NCBI GenBank assembly: GCA_902788035.1
Contig: CADAIL010000013.1
Location: forward strand, 47,309 to 111,308
Source of the DNA: an uncultured Lachnospiraceae bacterium
GTDB taxonomy: Bacteria > Bacillota > Clostridia > Lachnospirales > Lachnospiraceae
Length of the DNA stretch: 64,000 nucleotides
Direction: 5' to 3'
Shown here piece by piece: positions 33,697-42,225 of this stretch. The translations under genes and the position numbers were made by a program. The notes below the pieces were generated by a model. The model saw only the letters and a program-made list of their open reading frames with translations, ran no database searches and was not told the DNA's origin. The stretch's first letter is position 1, and each line of letters starts with the position of its first letter.

Positions 33697-34143
33697 TCAG
33701 ATTTCCTTAACAATAACTTTCAGATTGGCTGTGACCTTGGGATGGACCTTTACGGGGACCTGTGTCTCACCGAGCTCGCGGAGCGGGCTCGCAAGCACCA
33801 TCTTTTTCTTGTCAATCTCAATTTCGAGCTGCTTTTTGGCCGCGTCGGCAATCTCCTTCGTTGAGACAGAGCCGAAAGTCTTTCCGCCCGCGCCGACCTT
33901 GATGCCCACAGTGACGGACTTTGTCTCGAGATCCTTAGCGAACTCCTGAGCTTTTTTCAACTCTTCCGCTGCATTCTTCTCGTCAATTTTTCTCTTCTGC
34001 TCGAGATTTTTCATATTTCCTGCGGTCGCCTCGATGCCGAGCTTCTTCGGGAACAGCATGTTCCGCGCATAGCCGTCGGAAACCTTGACTACATCACCCT
34101 TCTTGCCGAGGGATTTGACATCTTCCAATAATATGACTTTCAT
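33697..34143 (-). CDS. rplI: Ribosomal protein bL9
   Basis: 148 residues. N-terminal '[35 protein letters not shown]' is the L9 signature, followed by the connecting helix and the C-terminal RNA-binding domain. Its ATG overlaps the gdpP stop by one base; AAGGAG upstream. Confidence 0.96.
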   Translation of the reverse strand: MKVILLEDVKSLGKKGDVVKVSDGYARNMLFPKKLGIEATAGNMKNLEQKRKIDEKNAAEELKKAQEFAKDLETKSVTVGIKVGAGGKTFGSVSTKEIADAAKKQLEIEIDKKKMVLASPLRELGETQVPVKVHPKVTANLKVIVKEI

Positions 34144-36182
34144 CAGATATCTCCTTCTTTCTGCATCTCGCTGATTGTACTCTTAAGGAGCGATACTGCC
34201 TCGGATACACTTGTATCCTGAAGCTGAGCTCCCGCTATGTTCAGATGTCCGCCGCCTCCGAGGCGCTCCATGATGAGCTGTACATTGACCTCGTCGATCG
34301 CGCGGGCGCTGATATAGACCTGGTTATTATAGAATGTCAGGACAAATGAAGCTTTCACTCCGATAACGGACAGAAGCTCATTTGCCGTCTGAGCGCATAC
34401 GACTGTCGGACTCTTCAGACCGCTACTCGGACATATAGAGATCGCGTAGCACTGCTCATAAATCTCTGCACCGGCTATCGCCGTTGACTTAGCCCGGACA
34501 TCCTCCATCGTGTCTCTGAGCATCTTTCTTATCCGGATGACATCTGCCCCGTTCCTTCTAAGGTAGGCCGCCGCCTCGAAGGTCCTGACGCCTGTCCTTG
34601 TGAGGAAGTTGCTGGTATCGACCATAATACCGCCGTACATGGCATCCGCCTCGATCGGCCGGATCTTGAGCGCGTCATCAAAGTATTGAACAATCTCCGC
34701 TACCATCTCGCTTGCGCTCGAAGCGTAAGGTTCTATATAGGACAGGACCGCATTCTGAATCGTTTCCTTGCCCTGGCGATGATGGTCAAGAACGACGATC
34801 GCATTAGTGCGCCGCAGCAGATCCTCACATTCTGTATAACTCGGCTTATTGGTGTCGACGACGACAAGGACAGCTGCGGAGTTCACCATCTCGATCGCGT
34901 CGCGGGAGCTGATGAACATTTCCTCCCCGTAGACAGGGCTGTCCTTAAATGTGTCAACCATCATGGAAATCGCATCGGGAGGCTTGTCCATGACGATATA
35001 TGCCGGCTTATTAAGGCTCTTGGCACACGCATATATGCCGACAGCGGCACCGAGAACATCCATATCCGGAATGTGGTGGCCCATGATAAAGACTGATGAC
35101 TTTGCCGTGATGATTTCCTTGAGCGCGTGGGCTTTTACTCTTGCCTTGACTCGGGTATACTTCTCGACCGACTCTGTCTTGCCTCCGAAGTATCTCGTGT
35201 TATAGCCTTCCTTGACAACGACCTGATCACCGCCTCTTCCGAGGGCTATATCGATCGCGCTTCTTGCCTGCTCGGCATTCTGAATATAGTAATGGGAACC
35301 GTAACTGATACCCATAGAAATTGTCAGTGCCAGCTCATTGCCGACGTTGACCGTCTTGACGTCCTCAAGCAAGGAGAACTTACCTGCCTCCAGCGCGTCA
35401 AGCGAGCTTTTTCGAATAAGGAAGAAATACTTATCCTTTTCGGTCTTTCGAACGATACCGTCGACGTCTGCGAAATATTTGTTTATTTTTCTCTCGACAA
35501 GCGCGACGAGCAGCGATCTTCGCAGTTCCTCAACGCTCTCGAGTGCCTCCTCGTAATTGTCAATGCTGAGCAGACCGCAGCAGATCCGGTTGTTGTCGCG
35601 GTCCTCACGGATTGCGGCAAGCTCAGTCTCATCGAAGAGATACATGGCAATCATGGAGTTGCTGTCGCCGGTCTCCTCTGTATCCTCCCCGAACATATCT
35701 CCCGCATCCACAAGGGTCATGGCAGCGCGGTACTTGCGATCATCCTTTGACACAGTGACTTCGGTCTGCGCTTCCTTGCCGGGAAGATTGCTGTTCGTAA
35801 TCTGAGGGAAAACTGCGGCCACGTTCTTGTGAAAGTTATTATTCTTTCCTGTCAGCGCGGCAAATTCATCGTTCATCCACAGAATGCCGCCCTTCATATC
35901 AAGGAGGGCATACGGGAGTATAAACTCCTTAAGCAGCTTATTCTGGATCTGTCCGTACTCCGCAGCCAGACGAATGAGTCCCGATGCACATCTTGTCTTT
36001 TCACGATTGTACATGAAGGCTGCACAGGCCATGTAGGCAGCACCTCCGAACACACACAAAAGAGCCGCGCCCCTGCCGATCGCAAAGCGGAAAATGATTG
36101 CCATAGCAAGCCAGTATGCTCCGAACCAAAGCGGCCATTGTATGAATTTTTTGATCCGCTCAATTACATTTTTCTCATCCAT
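34143..36182 (-). CDS. gdpP: c-di-AMP phosphodiesterase GdpP
   Basis: 679 residues. Two N-terminal membrane helices (about 15-60), a PAS-like domain, a degenerate GGDEF domain (about 180-320, no GGDEF signature) and DHH/DHHA1 domains with '[14 protein letters not shown]', '[10 protein letters not shown]', '[10 protein letters not shown]' and C-terminal '[13 protein letters not shown]'. Hydrolyses cyclic di-AMP and so tunes potassium and wall homeostasis. Start at the ATG 36182 with GGGTG upstream; the GTG two codons earlier is less likely. Located after rpsR and before rplI as in many Firmicutes. Confidence 0.93.
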   Translation of the reverse strand: MDEKNVIERIKKFIQWPLWFGAYWLAMAIIFRFAIGRGAALLCVFGGAAYMACAAFMYNREKTRCASGLIRLAAEYGQIQNKLLKEFILPYALLDMKGGILWMNDEFAALTGKNNNFHKNVAAVFPQITNSNLPGKEAQTEVTVSKDDRKYRAAMTLVDAGDMFGEDTEETGDSNSMIAMYLFDETELAAIREDRDNNRICCGLLSIDNYEEALESVEELRRSLLVALVERKINKYFADVDGIVRKTEKDKYFFLIRKSSLDALEAGKFSLLEDVKTVNVGNELALTISMGISYGSHYYIQNAEQARSAIDIALGRGGDQVVVKEGYNTRYFGGKTESVEKYTRVKARVKAHALKEIITAKSSVFIMGHHIPDMDVLGAAVGIYACAKSLNKPAYIVMDKPPDAISMMVDTFKDSPVYGEEMFISSRDAIEMVNSAAVLVVVDTNKPSYTECEDLLRRTNAIVVLDHHRQGKETIQNAVLSYIEPYASSASEMVAEIVQYFDDALKIRPIEADAMYGGIMVDTSNFLTRTGVRTFEAAAYLRRNGADVIRIRKMLRDTMEDVRAKSTAIAGAEIYEQCYAISICPSSGLKSPTVVCAQTANELLSVIGVKASFVLTFYNNQVYISARAIDEVNVQLIMERLGGGGHLNIAGAQLQDTSVSEAVSLLKSTISEMQKEGDI

Positions 36183-36227
36183 ATTCACACCCGCATCATA
36201 AATCCGCGTCTAAGTCCAATTGAAAAT

Positions 36228-36256
36228 GGGGGGCTGCCGCACGCGGCAACTCCCCA
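36228..36256 (-). terminator. Hairpin between rpsR and gdpP
   Basis: Minus strand GGGGAGTTGCCGC / GGCAGCCCCCC with a GTGC loop and the tail ATTTTC. A partial terminator that could lower gdpP-rplI-dnaB relative to the ribosomal genes. Confidence 0.55.
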
Positions 36257-36301
36257 TCATTATAACTTATTCAGTAATCCTTTGCAATGCAGGTCTCAGT
36301 C

Positions 36302-36571
36302 TCAATCCTGTACATACGGAAGGATTGCAAGGTGACGAGCACGCTTAACAGCCAGAGTGACGGCACGCTGATGCTTTGCACAGTTGCCTGTAATCCTTCT
36401 CGGAAGGATCTTGCCGCGCTCAGAGATATATCTCTTAAGCTTGTTTACGTCCTTGTAGCTGATCTCACTGTCCTTGCCGCAGAATACGCAGACTTTCTTT
36501 CTTCTGCGGAATCCGCTCTGCTTTCTTCTAAATCCGCCTTCACGGCCTTCGCTATTTCTCTGGTAAGCCAT
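36302..36571 (-). CDS. rpsR: Ribosomal protein bS18
   Basis: 89 residues with '[44 protein letters not shown]', the S18 signature, including the two-Cys pair and a third Cys of the zinc-binding form. GGGAG seven bases before the ATG. Confidence 0.96.
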   Translation of the reverse strand: MAYQRNSEGREGGFRRKQSGFRRRKKVCVFCGKDSEISYKDVNKLKRYISERGKILPRRITGNCAKHQRAVTLAVKRARHLAILPYVQD

Positions 36572-36600
36572 AGTATCTCCCTTCTATTACGCTCCGCCTA

Positions 36601-37080
36601 TTAACTGAACGGAAGCTCTTCGTCTATGCCATCCGGTATATTCATGAAACCGTCGCCGGAGATATCCGGTGCAGAGACAGGGGCCGGAGCCGGTGTCTGT
36701 ACCGGAGCCGGTGCTGCCTGCTGATACTGCGGTGCCTGATAAGCGCCCGCATTCTGCTGGCTTACCGACTTGCTCTCTGCAAATTCGATATTGTCGCAGA
36801 CGATCTGCTGTCTGTAGACCATCTGGCCGTTGCGGTCCTGATAATTATTGTTCTGGATGGATCCGTTAATGACAACTTTTGTACCTTTTCTGAGGTACTT
36901 ATCCATAAATTCCGCCTGACGGCCGAAGCATACGCAGTCAAAGAAATCTGCGTCCGGCTGTCCTTCTCTCTTGAATCTGCGGTCCACGGCGATTGAAAAA
37001 CGTCCAACGCCCTGTCCCTGTGCCGAGAAGCGGGTCTCGGGGTCTCTTGTAAGACGACCCATAAGTACACAAATATTCAT
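36601..37080 (-). CDS. ssb: Single-stranded DNA-binding protein
   Basis: 159 residues. OB fold in the first 105 ('MNICVLMGRLTRDPETRF', 'FDCVCFGRQAEFMDKYLRKGTKVVINGSI'), Gln/Pro/Ala linker, and the C-terminal protein-docking tip DEELPFS. GAGGTGATTAT before the ATG. Confidence 0.95.
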   Translation of the reverse strand: MNICVLMGRLTRDPETRFSAQGQGVGRFSIAVDRRFKREGQPDADFFDCVCFGRQAEFMDKYLRKGTKVVINGSIQNNNYQDRNGQMVYRQQIVCDNIEFAESKSVSQQNAGAYQAPQYQQAAPAPVQTPAPAPVSAPDISGDGFMNIPDGIDEELPFS

Positions 37081-37126
37081 ATAATCACCTCATTTTTCTG
37101 ATGTCAGTTCAGGAAATGGGTTTTGT

Positions 37127-37534
37127 TCATTCTGCCGCTTCTTCCTCGGCTGCCGGTGCCTCTTCTTCTGCCGGAACTTCTTCTACCGGAGCTGCCTCTG
37201 CTTCCTCAGCTGCAGGTGCCTTCTCCGGAGCTACCTTGAATGTGTCATTCTCATCCTTGGCAAGAACAAGGTAACGAAGAACGTTATCCATAATTCTCAT
37301 AACGGACTCGAGCTGTGCCGGAACCTGCGGTTCTGCATCAAAATTAATGAAGAAATAGTAAGCTTCTGTCTGCTTCTGGATCTCATAAGCGAGCTTGCGC
37401 TTTCCCCACTCTTCAACTTCGCCGATTGTGCCGCCGAAGCGCTCGATGTAATCCTTAGCTCTCTGAACAGTAGCAGCAATTGCTTCGCTGTCCAGCTTTG
37501 CGCTGACGACCAGTGCCAATTCATACTTATTCAT
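37127..37534 (-). CDS. rpsF: Ribosomal protein bS6
   Basis: 135 residues. 'MNKYELALVVSAKL', 'IGEVEEWGKRKLAYEIQKQTEAYYFFINFDAEPQ' and 'RIMDNVLRYLVLAKDE' are S6. The last 35 residues are an Ala/Glu/Pro-rich acidic tail beyond the usual 95-100. First gene of the operon, behind a strong promoter. Confidence 0.96.
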   Translation of the reverse strand: MNKYELALVVSAKLDSEAIAATVQRAKDYIERFGGTIGEVEEWGKRKLAYEIQKQTEAYYFFINFDAEPQVPAQLESVMRIMDNVLRYLVLAKDENDTFKVAPEKAPAAEEAEAAPVEEVPAEEEAPAAEEEAAE

Positions 37535-37565
37535 GCTGTGTCTTTTCCTCCTTTTGGCCTTTGGC

Positions 37566-37585
37566 CTTCCGCTGTTTCACGGAAG
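37566..37585 (-). promoter_or_regulatory. Hairpin in the rpsF leader, possible S6:S18 autoregulatory site
   Basis: Minus strand CTTCCG-TGAAACAG-CGGAAG, about 32 bases before the rpsF start. Leaders of rpsF operons often carry an S6:S18-binding hairpin with a CCG motif. The match here is only by position and the CCG in the stem. Confidence 0.35.
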
Positions 37586-37618
37586 ACAAGGAACATTTAT
37601 AAATTTTCACGGAAATAA

Positions 37619-37647
37619 ACTATATCACACGGTGCCATATAAATCAA
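37619..37647 (-). promoter_or_regulatory. Promoter of the rpsF-dnaB operon
   Basis: TTGATT (37642-37647), 17-base spacer, TATAGT (37619-37624) on the minus strand. Confidence 0.75.
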
Positions 37648-37764
37648 GCAGATTTTCTATTTTTTCAAGTGTTCTATGCAAGGTCAATGTGATCTTCGAC
37701 AAGGTAACATTTTCTATATCTGAGACCATATGTAGCAGTAAAACTGACATGTAATGTTAAGCAA

Positions 37765-37960
37765 CAGTTCAGACAGGCTGTTTTCGCAATACGATTCCGG
37801 CGCAAAGCATCCATCTTCGTGAGAAAAACATTGCAGGTCCGACCGAGAGATCAGAAGATGCGGATGCATCTTCTAAGCTCGCAGAGGGGGACCTGCGTTT
37901 TTCGACGAAGATGGTGTTTGCGCCGGACTCGAGAGCTACATTACAGCCTGTCCGAACTAT
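37765..37960 (-). repeat. Long palindromic repeat, copy R2
   Basis: About 196 bases. Outer arms CAGTTCAGACAGGCTGT / ACAGCCTGTCCGAACT (one mismatch), inner arms TCCGGCGCAAAG..CATCTTCG / GAAGATG..TTTGCGCCGGA, GCAGGTCC/GGACCTGC, tip AGAAGATGC-GGAT-GCATCTTCT. Ends 12 bases from the stop of the C1 protease gene that reads into it. Confidence 0.9.
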
Positions 37961-37971
37961 TGCAGTTCTTC

Positions 37972-40317
37972 TCAAGTCCTCAGGTAAAGCTTGTGGAGGA
38001 ACTTGACAGCCTCGCCTCTGGTGCAGCTCTTCGTGTCACGGAAAGTCCCGTCAGAGAAGCCGCCCGCCACTTTATTTTCATAGGCCCAGATCACAGCCGT
38101 GCGGAAAGCCGCGGTTATGGAGTCCTTAAATGGATTTTTAGTGGACTTAGGTTTCGGACAGCCTTTGTAGCGCCATATGAACATCATGATATGGCCGCGC
38201 GTACATTCCTTATTGACCCCGAATGTACCGTCGTCGTAGCCCTTGGTGATTCCTTTCTGACTGCCCCACAATATCGCTTTATAATATGCGTGAGTTTTCG
38301 GTACGTCAGAGAAGGGACTCTTCGCCACATACTTCGGCTGCGGACACCCCGCGTAGCGCCAGAGGAACATCATAATATCGCCGCGCGTACAGATCCTGTT
38401 GATTCCGAAAGTACCGTCACTGTAGCCTTTGGTGATTCCCCGTTCCACTGCCCACGTGATTGCGCTCGCGTACACGTGGTTGTAGGGAACATCGGGAAAC
38501 GGTCCTTCCGGCTCAGGCTTCGGATTCCCGTACGCGTAGATGCAGGCATTGCCGCATTCATTCTTCAGGGAAATCACATTTCCCTGAGAAAGCGTCAGTG
38601 TGCCCGTCGCGCAGTCTACATATCGTTTACTGTTACTGTCGTAGACATAAGACTGACCCGAAGCGCAGGAAGTCCTGCGCCGCCCGTTTTCCGGTGTCGG
38701 TCCTTCGAATGTAGCTATAAGGGTTCCGCTGCTGCTCTCCCGGAGGCTCACTACCACAGAGAATTTGTCTCCGGCGGCGACTTCTATACTATTTTTCAGG
38801 TAGATTTTGAAGAAGCCCATGCCCTCAGTCGTTCCGCTCTGCTGTACCATGGTCCTTCCGCTCTGAGGATTTGTGTTGTCGGCAAGCTCCGTCAAGACGT
38901 AAATCTGATACTTACTTGCTGCCGTAGTGTATATGCCGACGCAGTCGATGATCTCATCGTGTTCCGCTTCGAACACATTTGCAGAATACGAAACACCTGT
39001 GAGCTTATTCATATAACCTGTGCCCGAATAGGAAAAGGCGTCCTTATCGCGCAGCGTTCCAATCGCTTCGTGCTCGGGCACGTACACAGTCGCGCTGCCT
39101 AAAGAGGCGTCATAATATGAGACCCAGTTGTAACCGTTCTCCGTTCTGGAGCTTGCGCTTCCCCATGAATTCTGGACATAGAAAGCCCCCGGTGTAACGC
39201 CGTCCGCTACGACCTTGCTGTCATCCCATCCAATCACCGTGAGGGAATGATCCGGCTGAGGTTTGGTCGTCTCTGACCAGTCCGTATAAAAACCGTGCGT
39301 CTTCAGATTTAAACTGCGGTAGCCCGAATAGCAGGTAATGGCACATGACCCGTATTGCATGACTGCAGCTTTCACTGATGTATTAATGGCTTGCCATGTG
39401 CTCCCCTTCCAAAGATCCTTAGTTTTTAAATCCGACCAGCTGCCGAGGAAAATAACTTTTTCTATATGCGAAATATCATTTTCGATGTCAAGCGGTGTCA
39501 TACCCGCATTCGTGGGAAAGTCATCCTCATCACCGAAACCTATGTGATTAGCCACTGCCGCGGCCGCCATAAGGGGACTTCCCGGAGTGCCCGCCCAGTT
39601 GCCGCTCACAGGTACTCCCGTGTCACCGCCCGTCTGGTTAAAATATCCGTACAGAATCTGTCTTTCTGAGTAATCAAGTTCGTCTGCCTTGCCTGCGGCA
39701 ATCATACTCATCTCCGCCGAGGTCGTCATCGAGTGTACCCAGCATGCATCGCCATTCTGGGTCCTGATTCCTGATCTTGCGCTATTATAATAGGACGATG
39801 GGAGCGACCCCGCGCCTACGATTTCCTCGGTAAATTCATTCAGATCGCTCTTCCGGCTTTCGCTGCGAGATGTATTCCATGAAATCGGGACAATACCGCC
39901 GGACGCATGCTCATAATCCTCATAGAACAAAGTCTCAAGTTGTATCGGGCATTCTCCCTCATCATCCTGCGCAGGCAAGACTCCGGTCCCGGACATATTG
40001 ATCTCCGGAAGATTTCCGACCTCGTCCGCGTCAGTGACTTCATCCGCCAAAGCCTCATCTGCTGGAGCTTCATCCACCCAAGCTTCATCTGAATGGATTT
40101 CACTCTCCAAAGCCTCATCTGTCTGGATTTCATTTGCCCGGACCTCATCTGCAGGGACTTCATCCTCCGGAAGCTCATCTGCCGAAACTTCATCATAGTC
40201 TAACGGATCCTCAGCACCGTATACCTGCTCCGTCAATATGATTTCTCCCGGGACAGCTGCTGCGAGAATCCCTGCCAGCAGGCAGGCAATCGTTTTTCTT
40301 ATAAACCTTTTATGCAA
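37972..40317 (-). CDS. Secreted papain-type (C1) protease with three SLH domains
   Basis: 781 residues from a TTG start with GGAAGG six bases upstream. Signal peptide 1-35, then an acidic low-complexity run with repeats of the type 'DEAPADEALADEV' (about 38-90). C1A peptidase domain with catalytic Cys192 ('GDACWVHS'), His357 ('PDHSLTVIGWDD') and Asn383 ('VQNSWGSA'), followed by a lectin-like domain and three SLH repeats at about 610-780 ('FPDVPYNHVYASAITWAVERG', 'FSDVPKTHAYYKAILWGSQKG', 'FKDSITAAFRTAVIWAYENK'). SLH domains bind pyruvylated wall polymer, so the enzyme should be displayed on the cell surface. Confidence 0.9.
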   Translation of the reverse strand: MHKRFIRKTIACLLAGILAAAVPGEIILTEQVYGAEDPLDYDEVSADELPEDEVPADEVRANEIQTDEALESEIHSDEAWVDEAPADEALADEVTDADEVGNLPEINMSGTGVLPAQDDEGECPIQLETLFYEDYEHASGGIVPISWNTSRSESRKSDLNEFTEEIVGAGSLPSSYYNSARSGIRTQNGDACWVHSMTTSAEMSMIAAGKADELDYSERQILYGYFNQTGGDTGVPVSGNWAGTPGSPLMAAAAVANHIGFGDEDDFPTNAGMTPLDIENDISHIEKVIFLGSWSDLKTKDLWKGSTWQAINTSVKAAVMQYGSCAITCYSGYRSLNLKTHGFYTDWSETTKPQPDHSLTVIGWDDSKVVADGVTPGAFYVQNSWGSASSRTENGYNWVSYYDASLGSATVYVPEHEAIGTLRDKDAFSYSGTGYMNKLTGVSYSANVFEAEHDEIIDCVGIYTTAASKYQIYVLTELADNTNPQSGRTMVQQSGTTEGMGFFKIYLKNSIEVAAGDKFSVVVSLRESSSGTLIATFEGPTPENGRRRTSCASGQSYVYDSNSKRYVDCATGTLTLSQGNVISLKNECGNACIYAYGNPKPEPEGPFPDVPYNHVYASAITWAVERGITKGYSDGTFGINRICTRGDIMMFLWRYAGCPQPKYVAKSPFSDVPKTHAYYKAILWGSQKGITKGYDDGTFGVNKECTRGHIMMFIWRYKGCPKPKSTKNPFKDSITAAFRTAVIWAYENKVAGGFSDGTFRDTKSCTRGEAVKFLHKLYLRT

Positions 40318-40361
40318 ATCTTACCTTCCTTCATATTAAAGTCTCGCGCTGAGATATGATC

Positions 40362-40414
40362 AGCAGCCGCTGACAAATTTATGTTTCTTTGATATCGTCG
40401 AGCGGCTGCTGCCT
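40362..40414. other. Hairpin downstream of the sirtuin gene
   Basis: CAGCAGCCGCT and AGCGGCTGCTG, 11 perfect bases with a 31-base loop, 15 bases after the sirtuin stop. Probably its terminator, although no T run follows on the minus strand. Confidence 0.45.
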
Positions 40415-40428
40415 GTCTTACTGTTTTC

Positions 40429-41154
40429 TTATACGTGTATCTGGGAGAATACTTCCCCGATCGGCTCCCGGATCACAAGGTCCGCCATCGTATCCCTGGT
40501 CGTTGCCGACTTGTTGACCAGGACGAGCTTGTCTCCCTTAAAGTAATCGATAAGTCCCGCTGCCGGGTAGACGACCAATGACGTACCTCCAATGATAAGG
40601 CAGTCGGCCTTGGCGATTGCCCTTACCGCGCCGCTTATAACGTCGTTGTCAAGCCCCTCTTCATAGAGGACGACATCCGGTTTGATAAGCCCGCCGCAGT
40701 CATCACATGTCGGTATGCCAAGACTCTTTTTAATGAATTCCGGACCGTAGAACTTTCTGCAACGCATGCAGTAATTCCGGTGGATTGAACCGTGCAGCTC
40801 ATATACTGTCTTGCTTCCCGCCTTCTGGTGAAGTCCGTCGATGTTCTGCGTGACGACAGCCAGGAGCTTTCCCGCAGCCTCGAGTTCCGCAAGCTTTTTG
40901 TGGGCCGCGTTCGGCTCCACATCGAGGATCAGCATCTTGTCCTTATAGAAGCGATAAAACTCTTTTGGGTCGCGGACAAAAAACGAGTGGCTGATGATCT
41001 GCTCCGGCGGATACTTGTACTGCAGATTATAGAGTCCGTCCTGAGAACGGAAATCCGGAATTCCGCTCTCCGTCGAGACGCCTGCCCCGCCAAAGAATAC
41101 GATCTTCTTGTGAGTGTCGATAATCTTCTGAAGTTCATCTACTTCGCGGCTCAT
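40429..41154 (-). CDS. cobB: NAD-dependent protein deacylase (sirtuin)
   Basis: 241 residues. 'GAGVSTESGIPDFRS' (NAD), 'TQNIDGLHQKAG', catalytic His in 'ELHGSIHRNYC', zinc ligands CMRC and CDDC, 'GTSLVVYPAAGL'. Removes acyl groups from lysines with NAD. Start at 41154 with AAGG seven bases upstream. Confidence 0.93.
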   Translation of the reverse strand: MSREVDELQKIIDTHKKIVFFGGAGVSTESGIPDFRSQDGLYNLQYKYPPEQIISHSFFVRDPKEFYRFYKDKMLILDVEPNAAHKKLAELEAAGKLLAVVTQNIDGLHQKAGSKTVYELHGSIHRNYCMRCRKFYGPEFIKKSLGIPTCDDCGGLIKPDVVLYEEGLDNDVISGAVRAIAKADCLIIGGTSLVVYPAAGLIDYFKGDKLVLVNKSATTRDTMADLVIREPIGEVFSQIHV

Positions 41155-41268
41155 AGTTTCACCTTCCTTCTCATTTATCACATTCAATGTGCCTTAACCG
41201 GCACAATCCACACGGTTCAAATTGTTTTTCCGAATTCACAGCCCTCATTCAGTGTAAGGAGATTTTTC

Positions 41269-42135
41269 TCACGAGGCAGGTTTGACGGCCTTGACCGGTT
41301 TTGTGCTCGATACGCACTTTCCGATAACGACACACCTTACCGAACTGTCCGACGTGCAGGTCGACAGTGTGACAGTAAAATCGTTCTCAGTCAGCGGTAC
41401 ACTGTTGCTCACTTCTGAAGCTGCCTGAAGTCTCTTCTCCCACTCGAGAAATTCCTTTCCTCTCGCTGTGAAAATATTATACACCTCCGAGTCGACAGCT
41501 GTCTGAAAAGCCGCATAAATATGATAGCGGTAATTGCCCTGCGGAGTCAGGATCCAAAAGTATGGGGCAGAGTCGTATTTTTCCTGCCCCCGAAGGTACT
41601 TAAGCATACCGAACATACTGCCGCTCTTCATGTTATGCCCGTATACGATCGTGTTGGGATCGGTAAAGTCGCCTGAATTCAGGCACTCCTCAAAAATCGA
41701 CCCGGCGTAGAGGTATTCTCTGCGGAATGTCTTATGAAGATAGTACTCGTTGTCTGTCGTATGGCAGATCGGATAATTGATATTGTTCTGGGCGTCTACA
41801 TAGAGCCAGCCCACAATGTCAGGGTTGATGGCTTTCAGGTTCTCCCAGTCGACCTCGACAGGAGGATCCGCGTCCTCGATGATGTCGACGACCTGCCCCT
41901 CCTCCGACTGTACCGGCTGAGGCGTCGGCGTCGGTGTGCTGTCCGGCTCTTTATTCTCTACCGGTTTTGTGAATTCGTCCGCCAGACCCTCGTACTCTGC
42001 GTCGGCGGCAGCATAGCCGTGATAAATTATGTAGAGCTGATAGGCGGAATACAGGAACACACAGAGTGCTGCCACGAACAGGATTGCTCGAATTATCCCC
42101 ATCCCGCCTCTTCTCTTTTTCTTCTTTTTCTTCAT
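41269..42135 (-). CDS. Class B sortase
   Basis: 288 residues. Very basic N-terminus, membrane helix about 13-33, Pro/Thr linker, sortase domain with 'NPDIVGWLYVDAQNNINYPI', catalytic His in 'VYGHNMKSGSMFG', Cys in 'TLSTCTSD' and Arg in 'SVRCVVIGK'. The 'YGHNM' and 'LSTC' forms are class B. Would anchor surface proteins; no substrate with a clear sorting signal is in the window. Lies next to the L,D-transpeptidase. Confidence 0.88.
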   Translation of the reverse strand: MKKKKKKRRGGMGIIRAILFVAALCVFLYSAYQLYIIYHGYAAADAEYEGLADEFTKPVENKEPDSTPTPTPQPVQSEEGQVVDIIEDADPPVEVDWENLKAINPDIVGWLYVDAQNNINYPICHTTDNEYYLHKTFRREYLYAGSIFEECLNSGDFTDPNTIVYGHNMKSGSMFGMLKYLRGQEKYDSAPYFWILTPQGNYRYHIYAAFQTAVDSEVYNIFTARGKEFLEWEKRLQAASEVSNSVPLTENDFTVTLSTCTSDSSVRCVVIGKCVSSTKPVKAVKPAS

Positions 42136-42225
42136 ATGATGTCTTTTCTATTCAGCAGGATCTGTGTATTCCCTGCGGTCAGCCGCCCGTAAAAACGATA
42201 TCCGGGCGACTGCCTTATTGAATCA

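Noticed and set aside
37819..39102. 427-codon frame antisense to the C1 protease gene
   Set aside because: Starts inside palindromic repeat R2 and runs opposite a clearly real gene; no family pattern.
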